From positions 6,502,081-6,566,080 of the forward strand of contig JAPTYO010000020.1 of the NCBI GenBank assembly GCA_036873135.1: 64,000 bases of DNA. The letters run 5' to 3'. The translations under genes were made by a program, and so were the position numbers. The DNA is from Clarkia xantiana subsp. parviflora. Lineage: Eukaryota; Streptophyta; Magnoliopsida; Myrtales; Onagraceae. The notes under the pieces are model-generated. The model was not told where the DNA came from. It saw nothing but the letters and a program-made list of their open reading frames with translations, and made no database searches. Below, in pieces: positions 34,161 to 46,314 of this stretch (positions are counted from its first letter, which is position 1; the number at the start of each line of letters is the position of its first letter).

Positions 34161-34413
34161 ATTTCCCACCAGAAGTGAATGTAGATAATTTAATTTTCCT
34201 GTATTATGAATCTCCTCGCTCTCCAACACGAGTCTTGATCATTTGTTGGCCGTACCCCATACCTCACATTCGCAGGGACAGCCATAACTGAAACCACAAC
34301 TCGCATCTCTCCTCCACTTGAACTGACGATTTCTGAGGATAGGGAACAACCAACAACGTCACTCTCAATTCTCTCTTTCATTCCAGTTCAATTATTCATT
34401 GAGGAAGCCAGCC
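34161..34413 (+). promoter_or_regulatory. 5' flank and 5' UTR of TERC
   Basis: The 250 bp between the LINE tail and the ATG is all that separates the gene from the transposon cluster, so its core promoter lies here or inside the LINE remnant. No unambiguous TATA box was seen. Confidence 0.4.
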
Positions 34414-37400
34414 ATGGGAATCGCTTCCGCCGTTTCAAATTGCGTCCGCAGTCCTTGCCAGAATCGCTTCTGTCCGTTCCCAACTTCAGATATCACATCT
34501 ACGCTTCACCTCCCAAAACGATTTCGAGTTCAGTCTATCGGCAATCACACTTCCTCTCTCTATGCAGGTACTTAATCACAAACTTACAGAACTCTTCAGC
34601 GTTCTTGTCATTGTCTTAACCTGGACCTTTTACAGCTAATAGAAGTCGGCTCACGGATTGCACGCCACTTTCTTGCTCAAGTCGAACCGAGCAGGAGGAT
34701 GATTTATCTACCTCTGGTATGATTTTACGTTAATTGCACGGTTTCATTGTCAAGCATCATCATTTTATTTGCTGTTGATTCTATTGTTGAATCTCTATAA
34801 GCTAAAAGTGTATTGCACTTTCTTCACTAATGTAAAATTGTTGTCAGTTGAATGATGTTGGTTTGTGGCAATAATGTAGGAGATGCAACCACCAGTTCTG
34901 AGCCATATGATAAAGTAACCAGTGTTGACGAGCACTCTTCATCTCCGCTGAGAAATCTTGCCAGCGAGAATCAGGAAAAGGAAACTTATAAATCATCCCT
35001 TACAACTGTTGCCCTCTGTGTGAGTAACTCAGATGTTTCTGCAATTAGGTGCACTGTTTGTCCAATAAACTAGGTTTAATTGATTTATCTAACCCATGAT
35101 ACAGGTAAGCACTGCAGTGGCTTTTGGTGTTGGACTGGGATTGAAGGATGGCATTGGCAAGGCATCTGAGTTTTTTTGCTGGGTATGCATGGCTTGTTAG
35201 GAGATTTCCTATTCGTTTGTCCAGTTTGTTGATAGATGATAACATCATTTAATGCTCACTTTAGAAAAACTGACCAGCAAGCTATCACAGTGAACTCTAT
35301 TTTAATATGCTTGCAATGTAATATGCCATAGCTCACGCCAAGAATTTTCTAACACAACTTTTCGAACTCTTTCATGACTCAATGACCCACATAAAATTAA
35401 GTTACCATGTTTTAATAGTTGGTCTGTAGATTTGGTACAGTTGAAAATTGCCTTGATCCTCAATATCATATTACTTCTTGCATATCATGTCAAGCTGAAA
35501 ATGAAGTGGTAGTATATTAGAATGCTTAATTAGTATGGTTAAGTGTTCTAAATCTTTACTAGGAAGCAGGATTAGCAGAATAAGGATAATTCGGGAAGCT
35601 GTCGGGCTCATTAGGAAGGAAAGGGATGATATATCTTGTTTCTGATGGTTCTGAAAACACCATTGCTTGTATTCTGGACGTCTGGATTATGTTATTTAAC
35701 TTTTGGTTAACCATGTGTCTTGACAGATACTATAGATAGACTAAGAAGAGTATGGTAGCCTGAAGCTCTCCTTTTGTAAAAAATTGCATACATGATCACA
35801 CCTTCGGTTCTGTGAATGAAAATATAGGTACAGTATATACCTTTTTGCCGATAAAAAAAGTAAGCACCTTTAGAGGATCTTAGCAAGTGTTTGTGCTCCA
35901 TATCTTTTTTTGTTTATGGTCAGTACCTTATTCTTTTGCTAGAGGTTTCTGTTACTCATCATCAAGCCTTCAAACACTTATATCACTGGAGTGCTAATAA
36001 TTTCCCAGCAATTTTTTGTTCGTATCTAGGCTAAACTATTCTTTTTTTTTTTTTTTTTGCTTTTCTTCTTAGTTTTGTTGACTTATAAATGGATGATAAC
36101 TTCAGCAAAATGTAGAAGCCCTAGAATTTTAAACCCTATTAAGAAATGACTTACCAAAGCATAAGTGAAGGGTAGGAGTTCACATCTGTGAAACTAATAT
36201 ATGTTCACTTGCGTACTCTTTCCTGTTCCAATTTCTGAATATCTTAATAATTTAGTTTTTTTTCCTACTAATTCCATGCTGAATTTCTTTAACCCTGTAA
36301 ATAAGCATTATTTCAGGTACTTATTGGAGCAAAGTTTATCGGTAGACAATCTTTTTGTCTTTGTACTTGTTTTCAAGTACTTCAAGGTGCCACCTATGTA
36401 TCAGGTGCTTTTTAACCTCGTATTTATATTTGCAAAAACATTGAATCTGGGACTTTGATGGCTTGATTTATTTTTTCCCAAGTATTTGCGTAAATTGGTT
36501 ACTGTTACTTCATACTGTGGTCTAATCACTGTTTGTAAACTTTGTTAATGAGCAGAATCGGGTACTTTCATATGGCATCGCTGGAGCGGTAATCTTTCGT
36601 TTAACATTGATAATACTTGGATCTGCCACTCTGCAGGTAATTTTTTTATATGTTCATCCTTTTTTATATGCCGGACATGGAATACTTGCAGGTAAAAAAC
36701 CAGCAGTAATCCTCCACGTCCTTGCTTCTTCCTTATCTAACTAATATGCCCATGCTGCAAATGTTAGAGGTTTGAGGCAGTGAACCTTCTTCTAGCAGCG
36801 ATACTCCTATTCTCATCATTCAAGGTAACGTTTCTGAAAAATATTTCCATTGTAATTGGCACTATGTGGTAGACTGGTAGTCGATGTAGTTATTAGGAAA
36901 ATTGAGTTTTAAGCATCATATATGTGCACTGGAAACTTAGTTTGTCTGTTCCAAAACGAAGCATGTTATTTCAGGTTTGACAATGATTCCGTAACTTGCA
37001 AGGATTCACACTTTCTTTGTTATCTTAAAATCTGTTTTTTGTTGTGTAGTCTTTATTAAGGTAACTATACCAAACACCCACTGAAGTGGATGTTTTCTTC
37101 TCTGATGTAGTTATTCTCGAGTGAAGAAGATGAAAGTGACCTATCTGACAACTTTATAGTGAAGACATGCCAAAAGTTTATTCCAGTCACAAGTAAATTC
37201 CCATCTTTTTAGTTTTATCTTAATATATGCTCTGCCATGCCTTTTTTGCCTTTGTTTAAACTCATGTATAATCTTGAGGATTGTCATTCAAGTGGCTCTT
37301 TTTCTAATGAAAGAGATTCTCCAACATATAAATAAAATGATTCTCATTAGTCTTACTCAGTTTATTGATATTTTTCATATATTTCCTTGACCTGTTTACT

Positions 37401-38662
37401 GTTTGTCCGCGATGGTTGTACCATAGTTTGACGTGCTCTTTTGTGGTGTGCTTTTTCCTACTTATTACTTCTGAATTTTCTGATGTATCTGAAATTATTT
37501 TTGCAATTATTTAGGTAGTTATGATGGTAACCGGTTCTTCACAAATCAGAATGGCACTTGGAAAGTAAGTGATTCACAGGGAACTTTTTCTTTCCTTTAG
37601 AATTTTTATGGCTATTACCTGTATCTGCTCAGAAAAGACAAAATTTCTATAGAAAAGTGTTTGTTAATATCCCATTTTTCATATTAATTTGAGTTTTATT
37701 CCTAACAGGCATCACACATTTTGGGCAGGCAACTCCTTTACTTCTTACGGTGGCAGTGATTGAGCTTAGTGACATAGCTTTTGCTGTACGTTCCTATTTC
37801 CTTTGTGCTATTCCTTATGCTTTCATGTCAAATGAACATATGGAAACCTTCTTAGCTTCCATGCCAAATTAGTGCTTCTCTTTAAAAAGAAAAACTGCTG
37901 CTCCAGCACATTCAATCAGTTCATCCTATTCAAACCTTCAAGCTGCACTAGCTTTCTAATGGAAAAGATTGTTGGTTGTTCCTTCTTTTTAGGTGGACTC
38001 AATACCAGCAGTATTTGGCGTCACGCGAGATCCATTTGTTGTCTTCACTTCTAATTTGTTTGCAATATTAGGTAATCCTCCTTTTAGGAGAATGAAGTCC
38101 AATTTTCTTAGTGGCCAAAAAAAAAAAAGGTCCTATTATCCATAGCTTTTGCCATTTAAGGAATGGAAAATATCTGTGTATTCGTTTATACTCTTAGAGA
38201 GATATTGACAACTGACATATGCTGGACACATAGGTTTGAGGTCTCTCTATACACTCATATCTGAAGGCATGTCGGACTTGGAATACTTACAGGTTTTTTT
38301 CTTCTTATTATAAATCACTTATCGAATATTTTGTGCTTCCCCAGTGATTGAACTTGCTTTCATCTCAAATCTTCGTTGGAAACAGTGCTGATCAAGTTCT
38401 CTCTAATTTATAATGTTAGCCATCCATCGCTGTTGTTTTGGGCTTCATCGGATTTAAGATGATCCTAGACTTCTTTGGTAGGTCAAGTGAAATTCTCCAG
38501 CATGGCCATGCTTTAATTTTCTGTTGACAGAGATAAATCATAGGTAATTCTTCCCAAAATTTTCATGCAGGTTTCCATGTGTCAACCGAAGCATCACTTG
38601 GTGTAGTAGCTACATGTCTTAGTGCTGGGGTGCTGTTAAGTCTTATCAAGAAATCTGATTAG
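34414..38662 (+). CDS. TERC: TerC-family thylakoid membrane protein, 14 exons, apparent frameshift in exon 4
   Basis: Homologue of Arabidopsis TERC/PDE149, an integral chloroplast membrane protein needed for thylakoid formation (family knowledge). Exons (GT-AG): 34414-34567, 34636-34716, 34880-35019, 35105-35182, 36317-36404, 36556-36636, 36768-36824, 37111-37192, 37515-37564, 37729-37785, 37993-38071, 38234-38292, 38420-38477, 38571-38662. Exons 1-3 give a Ser/Arg-rich transit-peptide-like N-terminus and acidic linker. Exon 5 onward gives the TerC membrane core: [63 protein letters not shown]. All joins are in phase except exon 4 to 5: T7 at 35171-35177 gives SEFFCW where the family has SEFFAG, so one T is in excess. 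Total 1156 nt, one more than 385 codons. This is either an inactivating mutation or a homopolymer error. It is the only host gene in the window. Confidence 0.92.
35183..36316 (+). other. TERC intron 4
   Basis: 1.1-kb intron, the largest of the gene, with a poly-T run at 36042-36058. No inserted element recognised. Confidence 0.7.
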
Positions 38663-39019
38663 CTGCTGAGGATGATACTACTACCGCAGAATAGAGGGTG
38701 AGGCCTCTTCTTTTATTGTTGTTTGCTCCTCGTTTTCTGAAACCTTTTAATGCATGCTCCGTTACAAGTATACCACACCTTAAATTAGGTCAATGAAGAG
38801 CAAATTGCAAAACTTTGCTGGATGAGTAGTGACTAACACATAATTAGTGAATAATGCCATTAAGAAGGTTCTTGAATTCAAAATTCAAATAGAAGGTACC
38901 GTTTAGTGGCAAAGTAGTAGACAAAGGGATGCAAGTAGAAACACCTCTTATTCCTCCTTAAAATTATAAAGATCGCAGATAAAAAAATGAAAAAGAAATA
39001 TCATACACGCAAACCTACA
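38663..39019 (+). other. TERC 3' UTR and downstream sequence
   Basis: No feature other than the expected 3' UTR. A polyadenylation site could not be fixed. Confidence 0.4.
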
Positions 39020-39028
39020 TACATACAT

Positions 39029-39905
39029 GGGTTAAGAACACAATAGGGGACTGAATGTTTGCCCATGTTGCCAAAAGGGGTCTGAATTGAAAAAACGTAT
39101 TATTTAGGGCCTGAATTTTGAGTTTTGTGTATAAGTGAGGTCTCCGTCTATTTTTTCTGTTAAAAGTGACGGAAAGTGGTCACATGCCAAGCATGTGACC
39201 GAAAATAATTTGAAAACCCGAAAATGCCCTTTGACCAGAGTGTGTCCCTCACATGTTTGACCTAAAAAGACCAAAATACCCTTTAAGCCACCATAGCTCC
39301 GACGACCACCACCACCCGACTCCGGCGACCACCACCGGCCTCCGACGACCACCACCGACCTCCGGCGACGACCGAAAAGCTCCGATCGGAGCCAAAAAAG
39401 CTCCGATCGGGGCCACAGAGCTCCGATCTGGAGCTCTGTTACCCCGATTGGAGCCACAGGGCTCCAGATCAAAGCTCTGTGGCTCCCGATCGGGGCCACA
39501 GGGCTCCAGATCGGAGCTTTTTTGGCTTCGATCGGAGCTTTTTGGCTCCGATCGGAGCTTTTCGGACGTCGCCGGAGGTCGGTGGTGGTCGCCGGAGGCC
39601 GGTGGCGGTCGACGGTGGTGGTCGACGGGCGGTGGCCGGAGCGTGGTGGCCTTAAGGGCATAATTAGTGTGTAGGGGTATTTTAGACATTTCACATTTTA
39701 TTAATTAAATTGATAAATTGTATAATAATTACAAAAGGGTATTTTTGTCTTTTCACGTGGTTCTGTTAGATTTAACAGAAAATTTGGACGGAGACTTGAA
39801 AAAACACAAAACTCTAAATTCAGGCCCTTAATAATACGTTTTTTCAATTCAGACCCCTTTTGGCAACATGGGCAAACATTCAGGCCCCTATTGTGTTCTT
39901 AACCC
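39029..39905. mobile_element. Mutator-like foldback element with long terminal inverted repeats
   Basis: 877 bp. The outer ~100 bp on each side are inverted copies: GGGTTAAGAACACAATAGGGG at the left and its complement ending CTTAACCC at the right. A 9-bp duplication TACATACAT flanks it (39020-39028, 39906-39914), the Mutator length, although it lies in a CATA microsatellite so alignment is ambiguous. The centre (39290-39650) is GC-rich and self-complementary, with repeated GCTCCGATCGGAGC palindromes and mirrored CCACCACCGGC / GCCGGTGGTGG arms. No transposase. Confidence 0.88.
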
Positions 39906-40256
39906 TACATACATACATACATACATACATAAGGGATGTCAATGGTGCGGGCGGTTTTGGCCAATATCAGCCCCGCCCTGCAGGGCAGGAACTTCCTAGT
40001 TCCTACCATTCCCGCACCACAACCTTAGAGTCCAGTTTCATTCGGGAAAACTGCGTGCACATTGACACTGTTTTTTTTCTTCTAAATTCACTCAAACAAC
40101 ACAAATTATGCAGTTCAAACTTCAAATCACAATTATAAATTACAAACAACAAACTTCAAATACCAATCTTAATCAAACTCGTCACACTAAAAACACGGAA
40201 ACTCCTATACTTTATAACATCATTATTTGGGATTGAAATATTTTAGAAAACACGGT
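39906..40256. other. Intergenic: CATA microsatellite and hAT-like remnant
   Basis: (CATA)n at 39906-39930, then AAGGGATGTCAATGGTGCGGGC (39931-39952), which resembles a hAT terminal repeat; a GC-rich CCGCCCCGCGCC motif at 40602-40614 could be its other end. No duplication found, so this is tentative. Confidence 0.35.
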
Positions 40257-40471
40257 TTGACAAATTAGTACTTGGGAAATTTTTATGAATTTTAGGTATC
40301 CCATTTTTACTATGGTTGCAATCTAATAACTAACGTGTTTTTGTTATTTCCTACACTCTTTTTCACCCTTAGTAACCGCAACAACAAAAAACCCGCTAGA
40401 TACTAGATTGCAACCATAAACAAAAATAGGATACCTAAAAGTCACAAAAAATTCAGGTACCAATTTGTCAA
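40257..40471. repeat. Foldback MITE, 215 bp
   Basis: Left arm TTGACAAATT...TTTTAGGTATCCCATTTTTACTATGGTTGCAATCTA and right arm its diverged complement ending AATTTGTCAA. Arms are about 70 bp, with a short unpaired centre. No clear duplication, so superfamily undecided. Confidence 0.75.
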
Positions 40472-41148
40472 CAATTTATTCTAAGGTACCTAAAGGCTAA
40501 ATGTTTTTAGGTACTGATTTGCCATGCCATGAAAGTTTTTATGGCATTATTGTATATAAATGTTTAATGACACGGGTTCGTGGTGCACCGCGACTCCAAA
40601 TCCGCCCCGCGCCACAAATTATAGCATATTCTAATACAAATATTGCGGTTTAATCTCCCACATGGCAAGTTTCGGTCGGTGCACACACATATGAAAGGAA
40701 GTGAAGTTGTGTCATATGTGTAGTCTGTAGTAGCAACAATAATGATATGGTTGTACTTGATATAATACTTGTGGAGGATTTCTTGCAGAAAGAGACACCG
40801 GTTACATGAATGTTCTAAGAAATAAACAGTGTAGAATCTTTCTTTAGTAAACTAACTCTTGCGTTGTGGATGATTTCTTCCATATGCAGTCAAAGTCCTG
40901 AGGGCGGTTGAAATTTGGCTTTTATGGATGTGCAGATGCCATGCCAGTGAGTATAAGGAAAACGAAATTTGGGACTAGTTTGCTCGAGTAGTCCTGAATA
41001 ATAGACTTGCTAAGTCAAATTTAACTGTAGTTCTTTGTTTTGGTGTAATAAGTTAATAACTCGCATCAATCAACGATTCAGGCGTCTAATCCTGATTTTA
41101 TTTATAATAAGGATTAAGAACCTACAGTCTCAGGTGTATTTATAATAA
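40472..41148. other. Intergenic, part possibly LTR of chromovirus remnant
   Basis: No gene seen. If the chromovirus LTR that begins (minus strand) at 50045 was interrupted by the foldback at 41149, its remaining part should lie here. 41102-41139 is a diverged tandem copy of the junction at 41140-41177. Confidence 0.35.
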
Positions 41149-41447
41149 GGGTTAAGAACGTACGGTCTCAAGTGTGCACCATGTTGTTTTTAGGTGTCCC
41201 GGGTTTAAATTGTTGTTAAGTTGTCTTAGGTTTCGTTTTCGTTGCTAATAGGTGTCTTAGATTACGTCTTCATTGCTAATAAGTGTCTCATATATCGTTT
41301 TTGTTGCTTTTTGGTTTTCCGTCCATTTTTCTGTAAATTTGCCGAATTTGTTGGATATGAGTGTTCTTCAATTTATGTATATTTATGCCAATTAAGTTAA
41401 ATTGAACCTTAATTTTGTATAAATTTTTCAATTTCACAGCATATACG
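41149..41447. mobile_element. Mutator-like foldback element 2, left arm
   Basis: Starts GGGTTAAGAAC and pairs (inverted, diverged) with 49436-49677; shared blocks include TTTTAGGTG, AAATTGTT, TTTTCCGTCC and GTTAAATTTG-like segments. The 9-bp duplication TTATAATAA flanks the whole (41140-41148, 49678-49686). Element C lies between the arms. Its first 11 bases equal those of the element at 39029, which suggests one family. Confidence 0.8.
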
Positions 41448-42184
41448 TGTTTCGACCAAGTTAACGCGGGCTGTCTGCTGAGTAACTTGTCGATGTCTTC
41501 GGGTTGGGTGCGAGCTTGTTAGGGCCAAGTCCGTCTCCTAGGGTCGTGCACGGGCCTTTGGCTTCGTCTTCAAAATCGCACTAAGTCCTTCGGGCTCTCT
41601 CGCTGACTGTCCGTCCGTACCTGCAAGAGGAGCATTACCGAGCAACTCCCGTGGAGAGGGGGGAGGTGCTCCGACGGTCAACATTAGACAGTTCTAGAGA
41701 GAGAAAGTTAGAGAGAGGTCAGAGCTCTTCTCAATTCTCACCCAAAGTGACTTGAAAATGTTTACCCCCAAGGTGGCTATTTATAGGCAACCTTGGACCG
41801 TAAGCCGGTTTTGACCCGGTTCAATGTGGAAATGTGAACCGGGATGCAGGTGAGAGCTTTGGGAAGAGGACTCTGACGCGCGTCTCAGGCGGCTGTCACG
41901 AGCGGGACGCGCGCGCCTTGTAACGGGGGGTCCCCGACGTATAGGAGTTAGTTGAAACTCGGGTCTCCGTATACATCCAGGACAAAAAAGGGGGGTGTGC
42001 GCGACACCCCCGGGGTGCAAAGCTTACCCGGAATTTTCCGGGTAAGCCCCCCGGGGGTGCCGGGCAAGTTTGCGACTTGCCCGGTTTCCCCGGGTTAGCT
42101 CGAAATCGGGTTTTTTGTGGGTTTCGTGCGTGTACGAGGTCCGAATAATTTAAAACCGAGCCCGAATCATGCGTATATCCATCA
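41448..42184 (-). repeat. 3' LTR of element C
   Basis: 737 bp, TGTTTCGACC...ATCCATCA on the + strand. Minus-strand TATA box CCTATAAATAGCC near 41778. Lacks a 12-bp TTGGTGTGCTCA-like segment (near 41668) that is present in the 5' LTR copies. Confidence 0.9.
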
Positions 42185-42199
42185 CTTGCCCCCGAGTTA
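42185..42199 (-). other. Polypurine tract of element C
   Basis: Minus strand AACTCGGGGGCAAG ends directly at the LTR start TGATGG. Confidence 0.75.
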
Positions 42200-43976
42200 A
42201 ATAATGACTTGACCTTTATTTAACTCTATTTTAAGATAGGGTGTACGCGTGATTCGGGTCGTCTGCTCACCTTGGGTCTTGACTTAGCAAGGGTGGATAC
42301 GCGCGGCTCAGACGAGCTCCTTGCCTTAGTTTTTTGAGATGGTCATGCTTGATAACTGCGCAAAGGGTTAGTAGCACAACGGACTACGAGTAATATGACA
42401 AATGTGATTTTGGAAGAAGTAAGGCGTGAGCGCACATGAAATTTTTCGGGTTTGTAAGATGATCAAATAAATATGGAACCCACGACTAATTGTATCAAAA
42501 TGATAATAAATCATGAAAGTTTTGATAAAACGTTTTTCATGCAATATGATGGTTTTCGGGAGCCCGTCGTCCGAGACGGACGTCTTGACGGCGAGACGAC
42601 GGTTTTAGTAAATGAAATAATGCCGGGTTTGGAAAATCACATGTGATGGACTTGATACGAAAAATCATAAAAATAATGTTTTCAAGTAGTTGTGACCATT
42701 TGAAATAACTTAGTCAAATTTAGCTAAGTCACTTGATGGTGAAAATCCAAGTTATCAACAACTTTTTAAAAAAATGGAGGGTGGATGTGAGTGTACCTCT
42801 TGGATGTATGGTGCTTGTTAGGTTGTGTAGTCCCCCTCTTTGTGATAGTTTATAAAACTATACACATTTGAATAGGTTGTTGAGAGGGTTTTGGAGAGGT
42901 TTTAGGGTAGTGATTTAGGAGAACCACCTTAGGGCCCTAGCACCACCCTATTCCGGCCGGCAACCACCAGGACCAGCACCGGCCAGAGCACGGCGGCCCA
43001 GCGGCGGCGCGGCGCGGCAGCAGCTCGGCGGGCCGATTTCGGGCTCAATTCGACCCGTTTTCGGGTCCTTCTTGTCGGGTATTGATCGGTAATGTCCTCT
43101 CCTTCCTTTTCTTGATGTTAATTGGACCTTTAGGGCTGCAAATTTCGAATTTTAATAAGGTGCATGATAGGTGTTCGATGAAATGCCTAAGTGAAATTTT
43201 GGCTCGATTTTTCAAAATTCGTTTTTGGCCAAACTTTAAATGTAGATAGATAGAGTTATGGTTAGTGAACTCCCTTTGTGAAGAGGCCCTTAGGTTTCGG
43301 TCAACCGAGGTGAAATCGTGGAGGTTCGAAATCGGACATATTCGAGCAAAAAGTTCGACCCTTTGTATTTTGATGCGGGTGACTTGATATGATGCCCCCG
43401 AGTGTGATAATGACTCCTCGATTATTTGTGAGTAGATAGTCATTCCCCCGGAGTTTAGGTGATCGCTCGGTAGCTCGTGCTTATCGGTGGCTTAGTTGAC
43501 CCGAGTGCTCTTTGAATTGTTCGGGTAGGGGTAAGTTTCTCCGTGACATGTAATGGGCTTGCTTAAGTGTATTTGAGCTGCTTGTATGTGGCCGGAGGGC
43601 ATTTTGGTAATTATGACCAATTTTGCATGCTTTAGATTTCCTTAGCTCCTGAGCTCGTCGTTTACTTGAATGCTTGAATACCTGTGTTATATTGTATAAG
43701 TATATGGAAATTTTGTTAGTGGGTGGCCTAGGCCTTTGGTGAGCGTAGGGACTTTTGACTCCCGAGCGGGAGGGTCCCTAGCTGTTTGCTCGCGGACAGT
43801 TGGTCCGTTGGGTTGGATGCCCTCGCAAAGGGCTTGGTGAATGGTGTTGATACGTGGCCCTGGTTTTTGATTGAGTTGTGTATGGTTTTTGCAGGGTTTG
43901 GTTGACGGGCTTGCAAGCGCGTGTCTTTGATACTTAGAGTGTTCCTGGTAGGCAACGGTTTCTGGTTCTTCACGCA
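42200..43976 (+). promoter_or_regulatory. Leader and putative promoter of element C aORF
   Basis: Non-coding. Contains TTTATAAAACTATACA near 42849 (TATA-like), a GC-rich island 42945-43040, and a splice acceptor GTTTTTGCAG ending 43894, 82 bp before the aORF ATG. The same order (pyrimidine/GC-rich block, then acceptor shortly before the ATG) is in element B. A promoter and 5' UTR intron are inferred, not shown. Confidence 0.45.
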
Positions 43977-46314
43977 ATGAGTAAGTCTCATCACTCTGTT
44001 TCGGATAACATTGATGGGGAGGTTGATGAGGGCACCATGGATTCTGATTCCGGGTCTCGAAGCGGTGTGCTTTTGGGACCGTCGGGTAACCGCGTAATAC
44101 TGGAGAAGACCCAAATGTTTTTTCCCAACAAGCTCCCACGTTCCAAGTTCGATCTCTACGTCTCGACCCGGGGCTGGTGTCCCGGCATAGAGGTCTCGTA
44201 TCCTTGGGACGTCGTGAAGGGGGTCGAATTTGGTCGGCCCACCGTTCCTCCGGCTGAATACGAGGCTGTTTATCTTTCACAGTTTCGAGAAGGGCTGCGC
44301 TTTCCTTATTGTCAGGATCTGGCCCGCCTTTGTCGACATTACAGGATTTCTCCCGTCTCTATCACTCCACCGGGGTTTAGAGCTTGGACATGTTTCTGGG
44401 TGCAGTGTCATCTAAACTCTTGGGATTACTCGATAGTGCTTTTTCGAGCCTTCTATCGCCTGGGCAAGGCAGATGAGTCTGGGATGTGTACTTTCACCTT
44501 GCGTTGGCCTCACATGACCGAGAAGGGATTCTCATCCCTTGGCTTGCGCAGGGCGGGGTGGAATACTGAGGCGCGGTTCTGCGAAAGATCGGACACTTCC
44601 CAGAACAAATGGAAGTGTCAGTACTTTTTTATAAAGGATGCGGGCACGACTTGGACGACTTCTCACATAGTGGATACCGACCCCGTTCCGCGTTTTCAAG
44701 AGTTCTCCGATACAGACAAGGTTGCTTTGAAGAAGATTCACACGGCGAATAGGGCGGGGGAGTACAGCCCCCTTTATCGTGCTTCCGACGCCGAGCTGCT
44801 CGCGGCGGGCATTCATGTACGTCCTTCGGGGGATGAGTTGGTATGTTTTGAAGTTTCGTAACATTTGTTCCTGTTTCCTTGTAGGTTGGTTTCTTAACAG
44901 ACGCCCCTGTTTACAGGGCGAATCGCAGGCGGATCTCCTCAGACTGTTCCCGGCCTCGGCGACACTCCTCCTGTTGGCCCGGGTATGGGACTTGTGCCTT
45001 TAAAGGTTTCGTTGAGATTTTTCCCCATGCTAACATGCTAATGGTCTTTTTGTGGTTGTCTTTGCAGGCTTGGTACTCCCGACGGCGTGGGGAGTCGCAC
45101 CTGTCCGAGAGAATGATGCTGACGTCCGTTCCCCGAGCGATCCTAAGAGGTCGACGTCTGCCGGCATGCCTCTTGCTCCTTCCTGCGACAAAGAGAAGGG
45201 GCCAATGTATGCGGATTCGACCATGCCTGCCCCCCGGTCGGGGAGCGGCCGTTCAGCGGAGGTGCCTTCCTTGGCAGGTGACTGTGGTTGACTTCTTGTT
45301 GTATTGGTATAGTTTGCCTTCTCCTAATGTGTTTGCTTTTGATGTGTAGTTGTTCCTACTCCTCCAGCTCTTCGCAAGTCTGATCTGATGTGTCGGCTTG
45401 ATCGGGATGTGTCCGGGAACGAGTGGACTTCCTACTCTCAGTCTGCTATTCGCTTTCCCAAGGATGTTTCCTTGAGCACACCTGCTGTCGGTGTGCGTGT
45501 GGTTCAGCGGTCTGTTCCGCCGGCTGACCGCAAGAAGGGCCCCCGTGACCCTGAGGCTGCTTTGAAGTGTGTTGAGGAGTCGCTCGCGCGCTTTTCTCCT
45601 GTACGTTGTTTTCTTTTTATGTTGGATCTATCATGTTTATCTGGCTTCTTTGTGTGTGATGTGCTTGTGTTGTTGTTGCAGGTGAATGCCGTGATGACCA
45701 ACCTTTCCTCCTTTGTTGTTGAGCTTGTTGAGGAGACGAGGGGTCTGCAGGGTCGTCATGAGCGCTTGTCTCAGGATGTCGTTGTGTTGAGGGAGAAGGC
45801 GCGCGCACATTCAGATGCTTCTTCCAAGGCTTCCGCTGATCTCAAGGGAAGTCAGGATTGTGCGTCTCAGCTGGAGGCGGAGCTGTTTGCCTTATTGCGC
45901 CAGGAGAAGGTTGACGAGGAGGCACATGCTGTGGCGCTGAAGGAGACTAAGGAGTCTCATGTTGCCCTGGGTGATCAGCTTGGGATGATTGAGTTTCCTA
46001 CTACAGCTGATTACTCCAAACTTCTCGAGAAGGCACGTGATGATCGCATGGAGTCTTTCTCTGTGGATTACTTCAGGAGGATATACTCTCTTGCCCCCGA
46101 TTTTCCTTTCCAGAGTACTGGGCCATATACTGGCTATGCCCTCGGGGCTATTGCGGGGATCCGAGCGGGCGATGTGGGCGGAGCGAGTGGTTTGACGGGA
46201 CAGGTGTCCGTCCCTGTTGGTGACGATCGCCGTGTTGTTTTCAGCAGCCCTGCGCATGATGTTTTTATGGCTGACGCCTTTGGCTCTGGTGCTCCTGACG
46301 TTGGGTCAGGTTGA
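43977..46314 (+). CDS. Element C antisense ORF (aORF), spliced, intact, about 679 aa
   Basis: Five exons with GT-AG introns and consistent phases: 43977-44840, 44901-44982, 45068-45277, 45350-45600, 45682-46314; total 2040 nt, 680 codons including stop, no internal stop. Exon 1 carries the PF04195-like domain (YLSQFREGLRFPYCQDLARL...YRISPVSI, residues about 95-250). Exons 2-3 are Pro/Gly-rich with a few basic residues. Exon 5 is a predicted coiled coil (VELVEETRGLQGRHERLSQD ...) followed by a Gly-rich tail. Layout matches element A's aORF. The protein's function is unknown; coiled coil plus conserved domain suggest a structural or nucleic-acid-associated role (inference). The 3' end faces gag across the hairpin array. 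Confidence 0.8.

Noticed and set aside
39104..39694. 196-aa ORF in the foldback element
   Set aside because: Reads through palindromic GC-rich repeats on both strands; no domain and mirrored by equal ORFs.
39931..40640. A complete hAT element
   Set aside because: The left end resembles a hAT terminus but no matching right end with an 8-bp duplication was found.
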